Assembly: GCF_904528075.1 (NCBI RefSeq)
Contig: NZ_LR882035.1
Location: forward strand, 992,001 to 1,056,000
Direction: 5' to 3'
From: Agreia sp. COWG
GTDB taxonomy: Bacteria > Actinomycetota > Actinomycetes > Actinomycetales > Microbacteriaceae
Length of the DNA stretch: 64,000 nucleotides
Below the pieces are notes generated by a model. It was given only the letters and a program-made list of their open reading frames with translations. It made no database searches and was not told the DNA's origin. This document shows positions 55,787 through 64,000 of the stretch, one piece after another (the first letter of the stretch is position 1; every line of letters begins with the position of its first letter). Position numbers and translations under genes: made by a program.

Positions 55787-57537
55787 TCGGACTCTCCGCC
55801 CACCTCGGAGCGAAGGCCGCCGGCCCGCCGTGCGGCGATCCGTGCCTCGAGTGCTGTGGCGGAGCGGTCGAGCACACCGTCGCGCGTCGCCCGCAGGCGT
55901 TCCAGGTCTCGTCGCCTGAGGTCGACCTCGTCGCCGAGGCCGGCGATACGACCCTCGAGCTCCGTCATCGACGCCACGATCTCGGCCTCCCCGCGCTCGT
56001 ACTCCACCTCCCGGAGCCATGCCGCCGTGCGGTCGAGCTCCTCTTTCTGCGCGCGGGCCGAGCCGAGGAGAACATCACCGTCGGCGGCGTAGGCGGGGCG
56101 CAGCTCGATGCCGTCCGACGTGATCAGCAGCTCCCTGACCTGGTTCGAGTGTGCTGTAGCGCGAGACTTCACGATCGTGAGCGCCCTGTTGCGCTCACCC
56201 CCGTTCGCGATGTACGTGAGGTGGATCCAGTTGTCTGCGATGGTCGAGACGTTGCTCTTGGTCGCCTCGTCGGCGAGGGCGCCGTCGCCGTGCAGGAGCG
56301 AGGTCAGCAGGACGGTGATCCCGCGCTGCGCGAGATCGGCGAGCACGTAGGTGAGGGCCGCATCGGCGAACGGGTGGCCTGAGCCCGTGAGCGCCGAGAC
56401 CGGGTCGATGATCACGGCGGTTGCACCGAGATCGGTCGTCGCATGCACGATGCGCAGGGCGGACTCTTCCGGGGTGCCTCCTGACGTGGACTCCTCGAGA
56501 ATGCGCAGTAGTCCCTGCTCGATCGGGGCCGTGAAGGAGTACCCCACGCTGCGGGTGTGCAGCTCGAGCTGCGCCCGCACCTCGTCGAAGCTCACGTAGA
56601 GAACCTTGCCCCCGCCGTTCACGACGGAGAGGGCGAAGGCGGCCGCCAGGGTGCTCTTGGACGTTCCGGGTGCACCCGACAACAGTGTTCGCGATCCCAC
56701 GAGGTAGCCACCGCCCAGCAGGGGGTCGAGCTCTGCGACCCCTGTGGAGATGCGTTCGTCGGGCCGCAGCGTGGCGGTGCCCAGCGTCGTCATACTCGCT
56801 GCCAGCACCTCGATCCCCTGCTCGCTGATGACCACGGGAACGACATGGCCGATCTGGCCGGCACCCCTGTACTTCGTGATCTGCACTGTGCGCGAGACCG
56901 TATTGCCGACCCGTGCTCGACCGAGCACCAGCACGCAGTCCGTCTGGTAGTCGAGCACCTCGGCGCGCGCACGGCCTCGTTCGTAGTCGACGCTCGATTT
57001 CGCGGTGATGAGAACGGTGAGGCCCTGCGTCCTCGCCCAGTCGGTGAGGCGCAGAAGCTCCCGTCGCTCGTCTTCCTGGGTCAAGAGAAGCGAGAGCAGT
57101 GCGTCGAGTCCGTCGAGCAGCACGATCGTGGCGCCGGAGGACTCCGTGATGGCCAGCAGCGTGGCGATGAGCCCTTGCATGTCGAAGCGGCCGGAGATGT
57201 GCAACTCGGCGGGCACGCCCGTCTCGAGCACGATCAGTTCGTCGGAAGAGAACCCGGCCGAACCCCACGAGAATGCGGCCACGTCGTCGAGAACGCTCTC
57301 GGCGCTCTGCTCGAAGCTCACGAAGATCGCCCGCTCGCCCTCGGTCACGCGATGGGAGAGGATCTGCAGCCCGAGGATGGTCTTGCCGGCGCCGGCGCTG
57401 CCGAAGATGCTGATCACTCGACCGCGGGGCAGGCCGCCCCCGGCGACATGGTCGAGGCCGGCGATGCCGGTCGAGAAGACCTGTCGATCGGCTGCCCCGG
57501 CCCGCTCGGTGTCGATCGAATGCTGTGTCTCGTTCAT
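55783..57537 (-). CDS. kaiC: KaiC-like double-ATPase clock protein with C-terminal coiled coil
   Basis: A 584-residue protein from ATG 57537 (TTG 57573 is a weaker longer start). CI domain: FGSAGAGKTILG with Lys52 and the acidic pair position reading FEQ (Glu76, Gln77). CII domain: SGAPGTSKSTLAAAF with Lys294, YVSFDEVRAQLELH with Asp318/Glu319, and the segment ATKSNVSTIADNW, in which Thr426, Ser431 and Thr432 match the phosphorylation-site residues of Synechococcus KaiC, with the same numbers. Residues about 495-575 form a predicted coiled coil (EELDRTAAWLREVEYERGEA onward) in place of the short KaiA-binding tail. It is likely a hexameric ATPase and autokinase. The gene is divergent from smc. 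Confidence 0.9.
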   Translation of the reverse strand: MNETQHSIDTERAGAADRQVFSTGIAGLDHVAGGGLPRGRVISIFGSAGAGKTILGLQILSHRVTEGERAIFVSFEQSAESVLDDVAAFSWGSAGFSSDELIVLETGVPAELHISGRFDMQGLIATLLAITESSGATIVLLDGLDALLSLLLTQEDERRELLRLTDWARTQGLTVLITAKSSVDYERGRARAEVLDYQTDCVLVLGRARVGNTVSRTVQITKYRGAGQIGHVVPVVISEQGIEVLAASMTTLGTATLRPDERISTGVAELDPLLGGGYLVGSRTLLSGAPGTSKSTLAAAFALSVVNGGGKVLYVSFDEVRAQLELHTRSVGYSFTAPIEQGLLRILEESTSGGTPEESALRIVHATTDLGATAVIIDPVSALTGSGHPFADAALTYVLADLAQRGITVLLTSLLHGDGALADEATKSNVSTIADNWIHLTYIANGGERNRALTIVKSRATAHSNQVRELLITSDGIELRPAYAADGDVLLGSARAQKEELDRTAAWLREVEYERGEAEIVASMTELEGRIAGLGDEVDLRRRDLERLRATRDGVLDRSATALEARIAARRAGGLRSEVGGESE

Positions 57538-57700
57538 GCCAACCCGCTCGCTGCCGTGGGTCAGGGCCCCCAATGTGCCCGCCCACTAGTGATCATAGTG
57601 ACTCGATGTCGAGAGGTGGGGGCGCCTCGGCCGCGAATCGGCGCGGGTTCGGTAGCGTAGGACATCACCGTGCGGGGCACGACGAAGCGAAAGGGAACGG
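57538..57700. promoter_or_regulatory. Divergent kaiC/smc promoter region
   Basis: On the - strand TATGAT (57592-57597) is a good -10 element for kaiC, with no clear -35; transcription would start near 57585, 48 nt before ATG 57537. TCACTA occurs twice around it, 9 bp apart, forming CACTAGTG and TGATCA palindromes (57584-57599), which could be regulatory. On the + strand AAGGGA (57691-57696) is the ribosome site for smc. Nothing else is seen in these 163 bp. Confidence 0.45.
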
Positions 57701-60700
57701 GTGCATCTCAAGAGCCTGACCCTCAAGGGTTTCAAGTCCTTCGCGCACCCCACCACGTTCGCGTTCGAGACGGGGGTGACCTGTGTCGTCGGCCCGAACG
57801 GATCGGGCAAGAGCAACGTGGTCGACGCTCTGGCCTGGGTGATGGGCGAGCAGGGCGCGAAGACGCTCCGCGGCGGAAAGATGGAGGACGTCATCTTCGC
57901 CGGCACAGCCACGAAGGGCCCGCTCGGCCGCGCAGAGGTCACCCTCACCATCGACAACGCCGACGGTGCGCTCCCGATCGACTACTCCGAGGTCACGATC
58001 AGCCGCACGCTGTTCCGCAACGGCGGTAGCGAGTACGCGATCAATGGCGAGTCATGTCGATTGCTCGACGTGCAAGAGCTGCTGAGCGACTCCGGACTCG
58101 GCCGCGAGATGCACGTCATCGTGGGCCAGGGGCAGCTCGACGCCGTGCTGCACGCCACCCCCGAGGGGCGCAGGGGCTTCATCGAAGAGGCCGCGGGCAT
58201 CCTGAAGCATCGCCGACGCAAAGAGAAGACGCAGCGCAAGCTCGAGGGGATGCAGGCGAACCTCACCCGGCTGAGCGACCTCGCAGGCGAGGTGCGGCGC
58301 CAGCTCAAGCCGCTCGGACGACAGGCCGAGATCGCGAAAGAGGCGCAGTCCATCGCCATGATCGTGCGCGACGCCCGAGCCCGGCTGTTGGCCGACGAGG
58401 TCGTCACGCTGCGCACCGCGCTCAGCGACCACAGCCGCAGCGAGAACGAGCGACGCACCGAGCGCATCGTGCTGCAGGAGCGCCTCGAGCAGAACCAGCT
58501 GCGGGTCGCCCGCATCGAGGGGGCGCAGATCGGCGACGCGGTCGACGTCGCCCGTCGCACCAGCTTCGGCCTCGAATCGGTGCAGGAGCGCCTGCGCGGC
58601 CTGTTCACCCTGGCCAACCAGCGCCTCGCGCTGCTGGGCTCGGATGCCGAGGGTGCGGCCACCGGGCCGACCGTCACCCCGCAGATGATCGCCGACGCCC
58701 GCGACGAGGTCGACCGGCTGCGCGACGAGGTCGCAACCGCGGAGCGCGCGTTGCTCGAGGCCCAGGCCGGCTCGGTACGGGCGCGAGCGTCACTCGACTC
58801 GGTCGACGAGGAGATCGCCGCCCAGAGTGCGCTGGTCTCGAGACACGATCTCGAGATCTCGAAGCTCAGCGGGCAGCTCGACACCGCGAATTCCCGGCTC
58901 GCGGCCGTGCGCGGCGAGGTGCTGCGCCAGGCCAACGCCCTCGAAGCCGCCACGGAGCGGCGCGAGTTCGCACGGGCGGAGTTCGCCCGACTCGAGGCCG
59001 AGGCGGCGGTCTCGGGCACGAGCGAGACCGATCTAGACGAGGCCTACGAGTTCGCGCAGGCCAGGCTCTTCGAGGCAGAGTCCGAGATCGATGCGCTCCG
59101 CGAGGCGCTGCACCGCAGCGAACGTGAGCGCGATGCGCTCGCCGCGAGAAAGAGCGCGCTCACCCTCGCCCTCGAGACGAAAGACGGAACGGCCGACCTC
59201 ATCTCGGCCAGGGTGCCAGGGGTCCTCGGCCTCGTCTCCGACAACGTCTCCGTTCAACCGGGGTACGAAGCTGCCGTCGCAGCCGCGCTGGGCACCCTCG
59301 CCGATGCTGTCCTGGCTGACGATGAGCGCGCGGCACGCACGGCCGTCGACCTCGCCCACAGCGATGAGCTCGGTCGGGTCGAGGTCGTCATAGCCGAGGC
59401 GCGCGCGGGCGAGCCGGTCGACGCATCCGGTCTCGATGGCGTCACGGCGGCGGTAGACGTGGTGACGGCGCCGGGCGGGGTTCTCGGCCTGCTCGCCGCG
59501 ACGCTCATCGCAGACGACCTCGATGCGGCCCGCGCAGCCTGGCCCGCCGTCTCGAGCACGCCCGGCGCGACGATCATCACGCGGGCCGGCGATGTTCTCA
59601 CCGAGTACGTGCTGCGCGGCGGCTCAGGAGCCAAGCGCAGCCGCCTCGAGCTTCGAGCCGAGCGCGACACGGCGGCGACGAGCCTCGACGAGACCGTCGC
59701 CGGCATCGATCGCGCCCGCTTCGCGTTGGCCGAACAGCGTGGACTCGTGCAGGCAGCGAAAGAGCAGTCGGCGACGGCGCTCGCGGCCCTTCGCGAGTTC
59801 GACTCAGCCCTGGCAGCCCAGACCGAGAAGCTCGCGAGGCTGAAGGCCCAGGTGGATGCCTCGACCGGCGAGTTCGATCGGCTCGGCAGTGCGCTGGCCG
59901 CGTCGGAGGAGACCGTCGCCCAGGCCGAGCGAGCCGCGGCCGCGGCGAAAGAGGAGTTGGAGACCGCCCAGTCGCGCCCACGGCCGATGCTGGATGTGAG
60001 CCAGCGCGACACCCTGTACGCCGAACTCGAGGCGGCCAGGGAGCGCGAGATCGGCGCGCGCCTGCAGCTCGAGACCGCCCGCGAGCGGGTCAGGGCAGAG
60101 GAGGCTCGTCGCACCGCGCTGGAGAAGCAGGTCGAGGCCGACCGTGCGGCGGCGGAGGAGGCGGCGCGGCGCGCCGTCATCCGGCGCCGACAGGTCGAGG
60201 CTGCGACCGACGTCGTCGAGTCGCTTCCGGCCGTGCTCTCCTCGGTCGAGGCGTCTGTCGCCGAGGCGCGGCTGCAGCTCGGCCGAGCCGAGGCCGAACG
60301 GGCGGAGCAGAACGAGGAGTTGCTTGCCCTGCGGCGAGAGGAGACCGGCCTGCGCGAGCGGCTGCAGGCCATCACCGAGAACGTGCACGGCCTCGAGCTG
60401 CAGATCTACGAGAAGAAGCTGCACCTGTCGAGCGTGCTCGAGAGGGTCGGCAGCGAGTTGGGGCTCGTCGAAGACGTGCTGGTGGCCGAGTACGGGCCCG
60501 AGCAGCTCGTTCCCGACCCCGCGGCCGCGGGTGTGGCCGATGATGAGGCACCCGCCGGCATCCGGTTCGACCGGGCCGAGCAGCAGACGCGCCTCGCCAA
60601 GGCCGAGAAGAAGCTCGCCGAGCTGGGCCGGGTGAACCCGCTCGCGCTCGAGGAGTTCGACGCACTCGAGCAGCGGCACAAGTTCCTCACAGAGCAGCTC

Positions 60701-61228
60701 ACCGACCTCACGAACACCCGCAAAGACCTGCTCACGATCATCGACGAGATCGACGTGAAAATGCAGGTGATCTTCGAGCAGGCGTTCAACGACACGAAGG
60801 CCGCGTTCCATGAGGTCTTCCCGATCCTGTTTCCGGGCGGCACCGGAAGCATCAGCCTGACCGACCCCGCGAACCTGCTCACGACGGGCATCGAGGTGTC
60901 GGTGAAGCCCGCGGGCAAGAAGATCGAGCGTCTCTCGCTGCTGTCGGGTGGTGAGCGCTCGCTCGCCGCCGTCGCCCTGCTGATCGCGATCTTCAAAGCC
61001 CGTCCCAGCCCGTTCTACATCATGGACGAGGTCGAAGCCGCACTCGACGACGCCAACCTCGGCCGCCTGCTCACCATCTTCGAAGACCTGCGCAAGACCA
61101 GCCAGCTGATCGTGATCACGCACCAGAAGCGCACCATGGAGATCGCCGACGCCCTCTACGGAGTCTCCATGCGTCAAGACGGAGTCTCGGCCGTCGTCGG
61201 CCAACGCGTGACCCACGACCCCGCCTGA
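57701..61228 (+). CDS. smc: Chromosome segregation protein SMC
   Basis: A 1175-residue SMC protein with Walker A VVGPNGSGKSNVVDALAWVM (32-39), two long coiled coils, a hinge around residues 500-650 (RVPGVLGLVSDNVSVQPGYE), the signature LSGGERSLAAVALLIAI and Walker B FYIMDEVEAALDD near the end. GTG 57701 is correctly placed after AAGGGA. With ScpA/ScpB (not in the window) it forms the bacterial condensin that organises the chromosome. Length is full. Confidence 0.98.
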   Translation: MHLKSLTLKGFKSFAHPTTFAFETGVTCVVGPNGSGKSNVVDALAWVMGEQGAKTLRGGKMEDVIFAGTATKGPLGRAEVTLTIDNADGALPIDYSEVTISRTLFRNGGSEYAINGESCRLLDVQELLSDSGLGREMHVIVGQGQLDAVLHATPEGRRGFIEEAAGILKHRRRKEKTQRKLEGMQANLTRLSDLAGEVRRQLKPLGRQAEIAKEAQSIAMIVRDARARLLADEVVTLRTALSDHSRSENERRTERIVLQERLEQNQLRVARIEGAQIGDAVDVARRTSFGLESVQERLRGLFTLANQRLALLGSDAEGAATGPTVTPQMIADARDEVDRLRDEVATAERALLEAQAGSVRARASLDSVDEEIAAQSALVSRHDLEISKLSGQLDTANSRLAAVRGEVLRQANALEAATERREFARAEFARLEAEAAVSGTSETDLDEAYEFAQARLFEAESEIDALREALHRSERERDALAARKSALTLALETKDGTADLISARVPGVLGLVSDNVSVQPGYEAAVAAALGTLADAVLADDERAARTAVDLAHSDELGRVEVVIAEARAGEPVDASGLDGVTAAVDVVTAPGGVLGLLAATLIADDLDAARAAWPAVSSTPGATIITRAGDVLTEYVLRGGSGAKRSRLELRAERDTAATSLDETVAGIDRARFALAEQRGLVQAAKEQSATALAALREFDSALAAQTEKLARLKAQVDASTGEFDRLGSALAASEETVAQAERAAAAAKEELETAQSRPRPMLDVSQRDTLYAELEAAREREIGARLQLETARERVRAEEARRTALEKQVEADRAAAEEAARRAVIRRRQVEAATDVVESLPAVLSSVEASVAEARLQLGRAEAERAEQNEELLALRREETGLRERLQAITENVHGLELQIYEKKLHLSSVLERVGSELGLVEDVLVAEYGPEQLVPDPAAAGVADDEAPAGIRFDRAEQQTRLAKAEKKLAELGRVNPLALEEFDALEQRHKFLTEQLTDLTNTRKDLLTIIDEIDVKMQVIFEQAFNDTKAAFHEVFPILFPGGTGSISLTDPANLLTTGIEVSVKPAGKKIERLSLLSGGERSLAAVALLIAIFKARPSPFYIMDEVEAALDDANLGRLLTIFEDLRKTSQLIVITHQKRTMEIADALYGVSMRQDGVSAVVGQRVTHDPA

Positions 61229-61260
61229 ACTCGTCTCCCGCGAAGGAGCTGAGCGCTTTA

Positions 61261-61295
61261 TTGGACTGCGTCTATTAAATAGTTAGACTTCCTTC
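61261..61295 (+). promoter_or_regulatory. lipB promoter, probably leaderless
   Basis: TTGGAC (61261-61266), a 17-bp spacer and TAGACT (61284-61289) form a good promoter; the A of ATG 61296 is 7 nt after the -10, so the mRNA probably begins at the start codon. There is no ribosome site. The spacer and -10 contain an inverted repeat, GTCTATTAAATAGTTAGAC (arms GTCTA/TAGAC; 61271-61289), which could bind a regulator. Confidence 0.6.
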
Positions 61296-61940
61296 ATGAC
61301 GCAGCTTCTTCTCGCCGGCTTCGGCGAACACGCGGTCGATTACACCGAGGCCTGGGCGATGCAGCGATGCGTGCACGCCGAGGTCGTCGACGGTCGCTCG
61401 CCCGACACCCTGATCCTTCTCGAGCACCCCTCGGTGTTCACGGCAGGTAAGCGCACGGATGCCTCGGAGCGCCCCACCGACGGCACTCCCGTGATCGACG
61501 TCGACCGCGGGGGCAAGATCACCTGGCATGGCCCCGGTCAGCTGGTCGGCTACCCGATCCTGACGCTCGAGGAGCCGGTCGACGTCGTGGGCTACGTGCG
61601 CCGGCTCGAACAGATGCTCATCGATGCCCTCGCAGACTTCGGCATCACGGCCGGCCGCGTCGAGGGGCGCTCGGGGGTCTGGGTCGTGCGCGACGGTCAG
61701 GAGCAGAAGATCGCGGCCATCGGCATCCGGGTCGCCCACGGGGTGACGATGCACGGCTTCGCGCTGAACTGCAGCAACAGCCTCGAGCCCTATACGAAGA
61801 TCGTCGCCTGCGGCATCCGCGACGCGGGCGTGACGACCATGAGCGAGCTTCTCGGCCGCACGATCACGCCAGAAGAGGTCGCTCCCGTGATTGCCGAACG
61901 CCTGGGCTGCAGCGTGTCGGCGAGCGAGGCCGTCGCGTGA
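61296..61940 (+). CDS. lipB: Octanoyltransferase LipB
   Basis: A 214-residue enzyme with the family blocks [40 protein letters not shown], the Lys of [20 protein letters not shown] and the catalytic Cys in [19 protein letters not shown]. It moves octanoyl from acyl carrier protein onto lipoyl domains. It overlaps lipA (GTGA) and has its own promoter between smc and itself. Confidence 0.97.
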   Translation: MTQLLLAGFGEHAVDYTEAWAMQRCVHAEVVDGRSPDTLILLEHPSVFTAGKRTDASERPTDGTPVIDVDRGGKITWHGPGQLVGYPILTLEEPVDVVGYVRRLEQMLIDALADFGITAGRVEGRSGVWVVRDGQEQKIAAIGIRVAHGVTMHGFALNCSNSLEPYTKIVACGIRDAGVTTMSELLGRTITPEEVAPVIAERLGCSVSASEAVA

Positions 61941-62935
61941 GCGCCGTGCCGGATGGGCGCAAACTCCTTCGCCTCGAGATTCGCAACGCCGAGACACCCA
62001 TCGAGAAGAAGCCCGAGTGGATCAAGACGAAGGCCCGGTTCGGTCCCGAGTACCGCAAGCTGCAGGCGCTCGTGAAGAGCGAAGATCTGCACACGGTCTG
62101 CCAGGAGGCGGGGTGCCCGAACATCTTCGAGTGTTGGGAGGATCGTGAGGCTACGTTCCTGATCGGCGGCTCGCAGTGCACCAGGCGCTGCGACTTCTGC
62201 CAGATCGACACGGGCAAGCCGGCCGACTACGACATGGACGAGCCGCGCCGGGTGGCCGAGTCCGTCGAGCGCATGCAGCTGCGCTACGCCACGGTCACGG
62301 GCGTGGCGCGCGACGACCTGCCCGACGAGGGCGCGTGGCTGCACGCCGAGACAGTGCGCGAGATCCACCGGCGAAACCCCGGAACGGGCGTCGAGATTCT
62401 CGCGACCGACTTCTCGGGCAACCCGACGCTTCTCGCCGAGGTCTTCGAATCGAGGCCCGAGGTCTTCGCACACAACGTCGAGACGGTGCCGCGCATCTTC
62501 AAGCGCATCCGTCCGGCCTTCCGCTACGAACGCTCGCTCGATGTGCTGACCCAGGCCAGAGCGGCGGGGCTCATCACGAAGTCGAACCTCATCCTCGGCA
62601 TGGGAGAGGAGCCGGCCGAGGTGAGTCAGGCCCTGCGCGACCTGCACGACGCGGGCACCGACATCATCACGCTCACGCAATACCTGCGGCCGAGCTCGCG
62701 CCACCTGCCGGTGTCGCGCTGGGTCAAGCCCGAGGAGTTCGTGGCGTTCAAGCAGGAGGCCGAGGAGATCGGCTTTCTCGGCGTGCTCGCGGGACCTCTG
62801 GTGCGATCGAGCTATCGGGCCGGGCGGCTCTGGGCGCAGTCGATGCGGCGCAAGGGAATCGAGCTGCCGGAGCGCCTCGCGCACCTCGCGCAGGAGGCCG
62901 AGCAGCCGGGCGGATTCGCGCAGGCCGTGGGCTGA
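61937..62935 (+). CDS. lipA: Lipoyl synthase LipA
   Basis: A 332-residue radical SAM enzyme. The auxiliary cluster Cys are C55, C60 and C66 ([12 protein letters not shown]) and the SAM cluster Cys are C81, C85 and C88 (CTRRCDFC); the C-terminal RSSYRAG serine ligand motif is present. It inserts two sulfurs into protein-bound octanoyl to make lipoate for pyruvate, 2-oxoglutarate and glycine cleavage enzymes. GTG 61937 overlaps lipB. Confidence 0.97.
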   Translation: MSAVPDGRKLLRLEIRNAETPIEKKPEWIKTKARFGPEYRKLQALVKSEDLHTVCQEAGCPNIFECWEDREATFLIGGSQCTRRCDFCQIDTGKPADYDMDEPRRVAESVERMQLRYATVTGVARDDLPDEGAWLHAETVREIHRRNPGTGVEILATDFSGNPTLLAEVFESRPEVFAHNVETVPRIFKRIRPAFRYERSLDVLTQARAAGLITKSNLILGMGEEPAEVSQALRDLHDAGTDIITLTQYLRPSSRHLPVSRWVKPEEFVAFKQEAEEIGFLGVLAGPLVRSSYRAGRLWAQSMRRKGIELPERLAHLAQEAEQPGGFAQAVG

Positions 62936-62976
62936 GCCCAGCTCGGCGGCGGGGTGCGCGCCGGTAGTCTTGGGGA

Positions 62977-63852
62977 ATGGCTTCTCGTACCCCCTGGTCT
63001 CTGTCTGGTGCCCTTAGGGGCATGTTCGCCAAGGCCACCATCGACGAGACCACGTGGGAGGATCTCGAAGACGCGCTGCTCAAGGCCGACTTCGGCCCCG
63101 ACGTCACCGACTCCGTGGTCACCGAGCTGCGCAAGAAGGTCGATCGCTTCAAGACGACAGACCCGAAAGACCTGCAGCGCATGCTGCGCGAAGACATGGA
63201 GGAACGGCTGTCGAGGCTCGACACCACCCTGCACCTGTCTGAGCGCCCCGCCGTCGTGCTGGTGGTCGGCGTCAACGGAGTGGGCAAGACGACCACCATC
63301 GGCAAGTTCGCCAAGTTCCTCGCGACCTACGGGCGCACCGTCGTCATCGGGGCGGCCGACACCTTCCGGGCCGCCGCCGTCGAGCAGGTCGCCACGTGGG
63401 CCGATCGCGCGGGAGCCGCCATCGTGCGACCGCAGCACGAGGGGCAAGATCCGGCGTCGGTCGCCTTCCAGACCATCGAGTACGCGAAGCAGAACGGCAC
63501 CGAGATCGTGGTCATCGACACGGCGGGCCGCCTGCAGACCAAGGGTGGGCTCATGGACGAGCTCGGCAAGATCCGGCGCGTCATCGAGAAGCAGGCGCCG
63601 GTCGCCGAGGTGCTGCTGGTTCTGGATGCGACGACCGGCCAGAACGGGCTCGCCCAGGCCGAGGCGTTCATCCAGCACGCCGGGGTTACCGGGCTCGTGC
63701 TCACCAAGCTCGACGGCTCGGCGAAGGCCGGCTTCGTTCTCGCCGTGCAGGAGAAGACCGGCATCCCCATCAAGCTGATCGGCCAGGGCGAGGGCATCAA
63801 CGACCTCACGGGCTTCACCCCGCACGTTTTCGCCCAGAACCTCGTCGGCTAA
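62977..63852 (+). CDS. ftsY: Signal recognition particle receptor FtsY
   Basis: A 291-residue SRP GTPase with a short N-terminal region and no acidic membrane-binding extension, as in other actinobacteria. GTPase motifs are VGVNGVGKTTTIGKFAKFL (G1), DTFRAAAVEQ, VVIDTAGRLQTKGGLMDEL and LVLTKLDGSAKAGF, ending with the closing-loop GQGEGINDLTGFTPHVF. It docks SRP-ribosome complexes at the membrane. It normally lies next to smc; here lipB-lipA is inserted between them. Confidence 0.97.
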   Translation: MASRTPWSLSGALRGMFAKATIDETTWEDLEDALLKADFGPDVTDSVVTELRKKVDRFKTTDPKDLQRMLREDMEERLSRLDTTLHLSERPAVVLVVGVNGVGKTTTIGKFAKFLATYGRTVVIGAADTFRAAAVEQVATWADRAGAAIVRPQHEGQDPASVAFQTIEYAKQNGTEIVVIDTAGRLQTKGGLMDELGKIRRVIEKQAPVAEVLLVLDATTGQNGLAQAEAFIQHAGVTGLVLTKLDGSAKAGFVLAVQEKTGIPIKLIGQGEGINDLTGFTPHVFAQNLVG

Positions 63853-63868
63853 CGCAGAACCTCGTCGG
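63835..63868. repeat. Direct repeat at end of ftsY
   Basis: CAGAACCTCGTCGG occurs at 63835-63848 (inside the last ftsY codons) and again at 63855-63868 after the stop. The 14-bp copies are 20 bp apart. It looks like a small tandem duplication of the gene's 3' end. Confidence 0.6.
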
Positions 63869-63879
63869 TGTGAACCGAG

Positions 63880-64000
63880 CTACAGCCTCGACGCCACCTC
63901 GTAGAGCACCTCTTCGTCGCCGGCGTAGATGCCGTCGGCGCGCGGCCAGTGCGACACCACGTCGGTGAAGCCCAGCTCGGCTGCCCGGCCGGCGGCGTCT
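63880..64000 (-). CDS. C-terminal end of a probable LLM flavin-dependent oxidoreductase
   Basis: The last 39 codons of a gene entering from the right edge, ending at TAG 63880-63882. The readable end (AELGFTDVVSHWPRADGIYA, then GDEEVLYEVASRL) resembles the C-terminus of luciferase-like monooxygenases as I remember them. Too little is present to be sure of family or function. It is convergent with ftsY. Confidence 0.45.
   Translation of the reverse strand, partial: DAAGRAAELGFTDVVSHWPRADGIYAGDEEVLYEVASRL

Overview
The window is very GC-rich, with tightly packed genes, many 1-4 nt start/stop overlaps and frequent GTG starts. Gene content (MoeZ-type MoeB-rhodanese fusion, smc/ftsY segment with lipB-lipA between them, DUF1023 and SipW-type secreted proteins) points to an actinobacterium, most likely a member of the Microbacteriaceae. 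That assignment is inference from gene content. I saw no rRNA, tRNA, IS element, prophage or CRISPR array.

Layout. (1) 1-5.7 kb: ureide and amide breakdown (acetamidase/formamidase fragment, AtzH-domain amidase, PucG-like aminotransferase, allantoate amidohydrolase) closed by an RpiR-type regulator; a pair of matching palindromes lies before the aminotransferase. (2) 5.8-11.2 kb: cell-surface region with a WXG100-like/DUF1023 protein, a lipoprotein, and a SipW-type locus of three exported proteins plus an ER/archaeal-type signal peptidase. (3) 11.1-19.1 kb: NAD(P)-binding oxidoreductase, nucleoside hydrolase, MocA-like nucleotidyltransferase, OHCU decarboxylase, HIU hydrolase, guanine deaminase, uricase and allantoinase. 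(4) 19.1-20.7 kb: a gene remnant and an AbiEi/DUF559-type gene between two related palindromic elements. (5) 20.8-34.5 kb: nitrogen-compound catabolism with two creatininase-family enzymes, an FAD oxidase, an SsuABC-like transporter with two paralogous binding proteins, two amidohydrolases, a PDR-type reductase, a GntR regulator, an isochorismatase-fold hydrolase and a cupin. (6) 34.4-45 kb: Mg-chelatase-like I/D pair, a degenerate amidohydrolase, XdhC, an 8-oxoguanine-deaminase-like enzyme and xanthine dehydrogenase (FeS+Mo fused, FAD separate). (7) 45-54.5 kb: molybdenum cofactor and molybdate uptake genes (moaE, mogA, moaC, moeA; molbindin, modABC, moaA, moaD; moeZ). (8) 54.5-64 kb: GH114-like lipoprotein, a coupled kaiC-kaiB pair, smc, lipB, lipA, ftsY and the end of a probable LLM oxidoreductase.

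How it works together. Regions 1, 3, 6 and 7 form an almost complete purine catabolic programme. Guanine is deaminated to xanthine. A molybdenum hydroxylase, supported by its own cofactor synthesis, cofactor insertion (XdhC, possibly the I/D pair) and molybdate transport, makes urate. Uricase, HIU hydrolase and OHCU decarboxylase give allantoin, and allantoinase, allantoate amidohydrolase and the aminotransferase take it towards glyoxylate, glycine and ammonia. Region 5 looks like an uptake and ring-opening pathway for another nitrogen-rich heterocycle whose identity is not evident.

The most unexpected system is the kaiC-kaiB pair. The KaiC homologue keeps both P-loops and the Thr/Ser/Thr phosphorylation segment of the cyanobacterial clock protein, but ends in a predicted coiled coil, and no kaiA is visible. 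The SipW-type surface locus, the chelatase-like pair with a metalloregulator-like palindrome at its start, and an amidohydrolase lacking two metal ligands are the next most notable.
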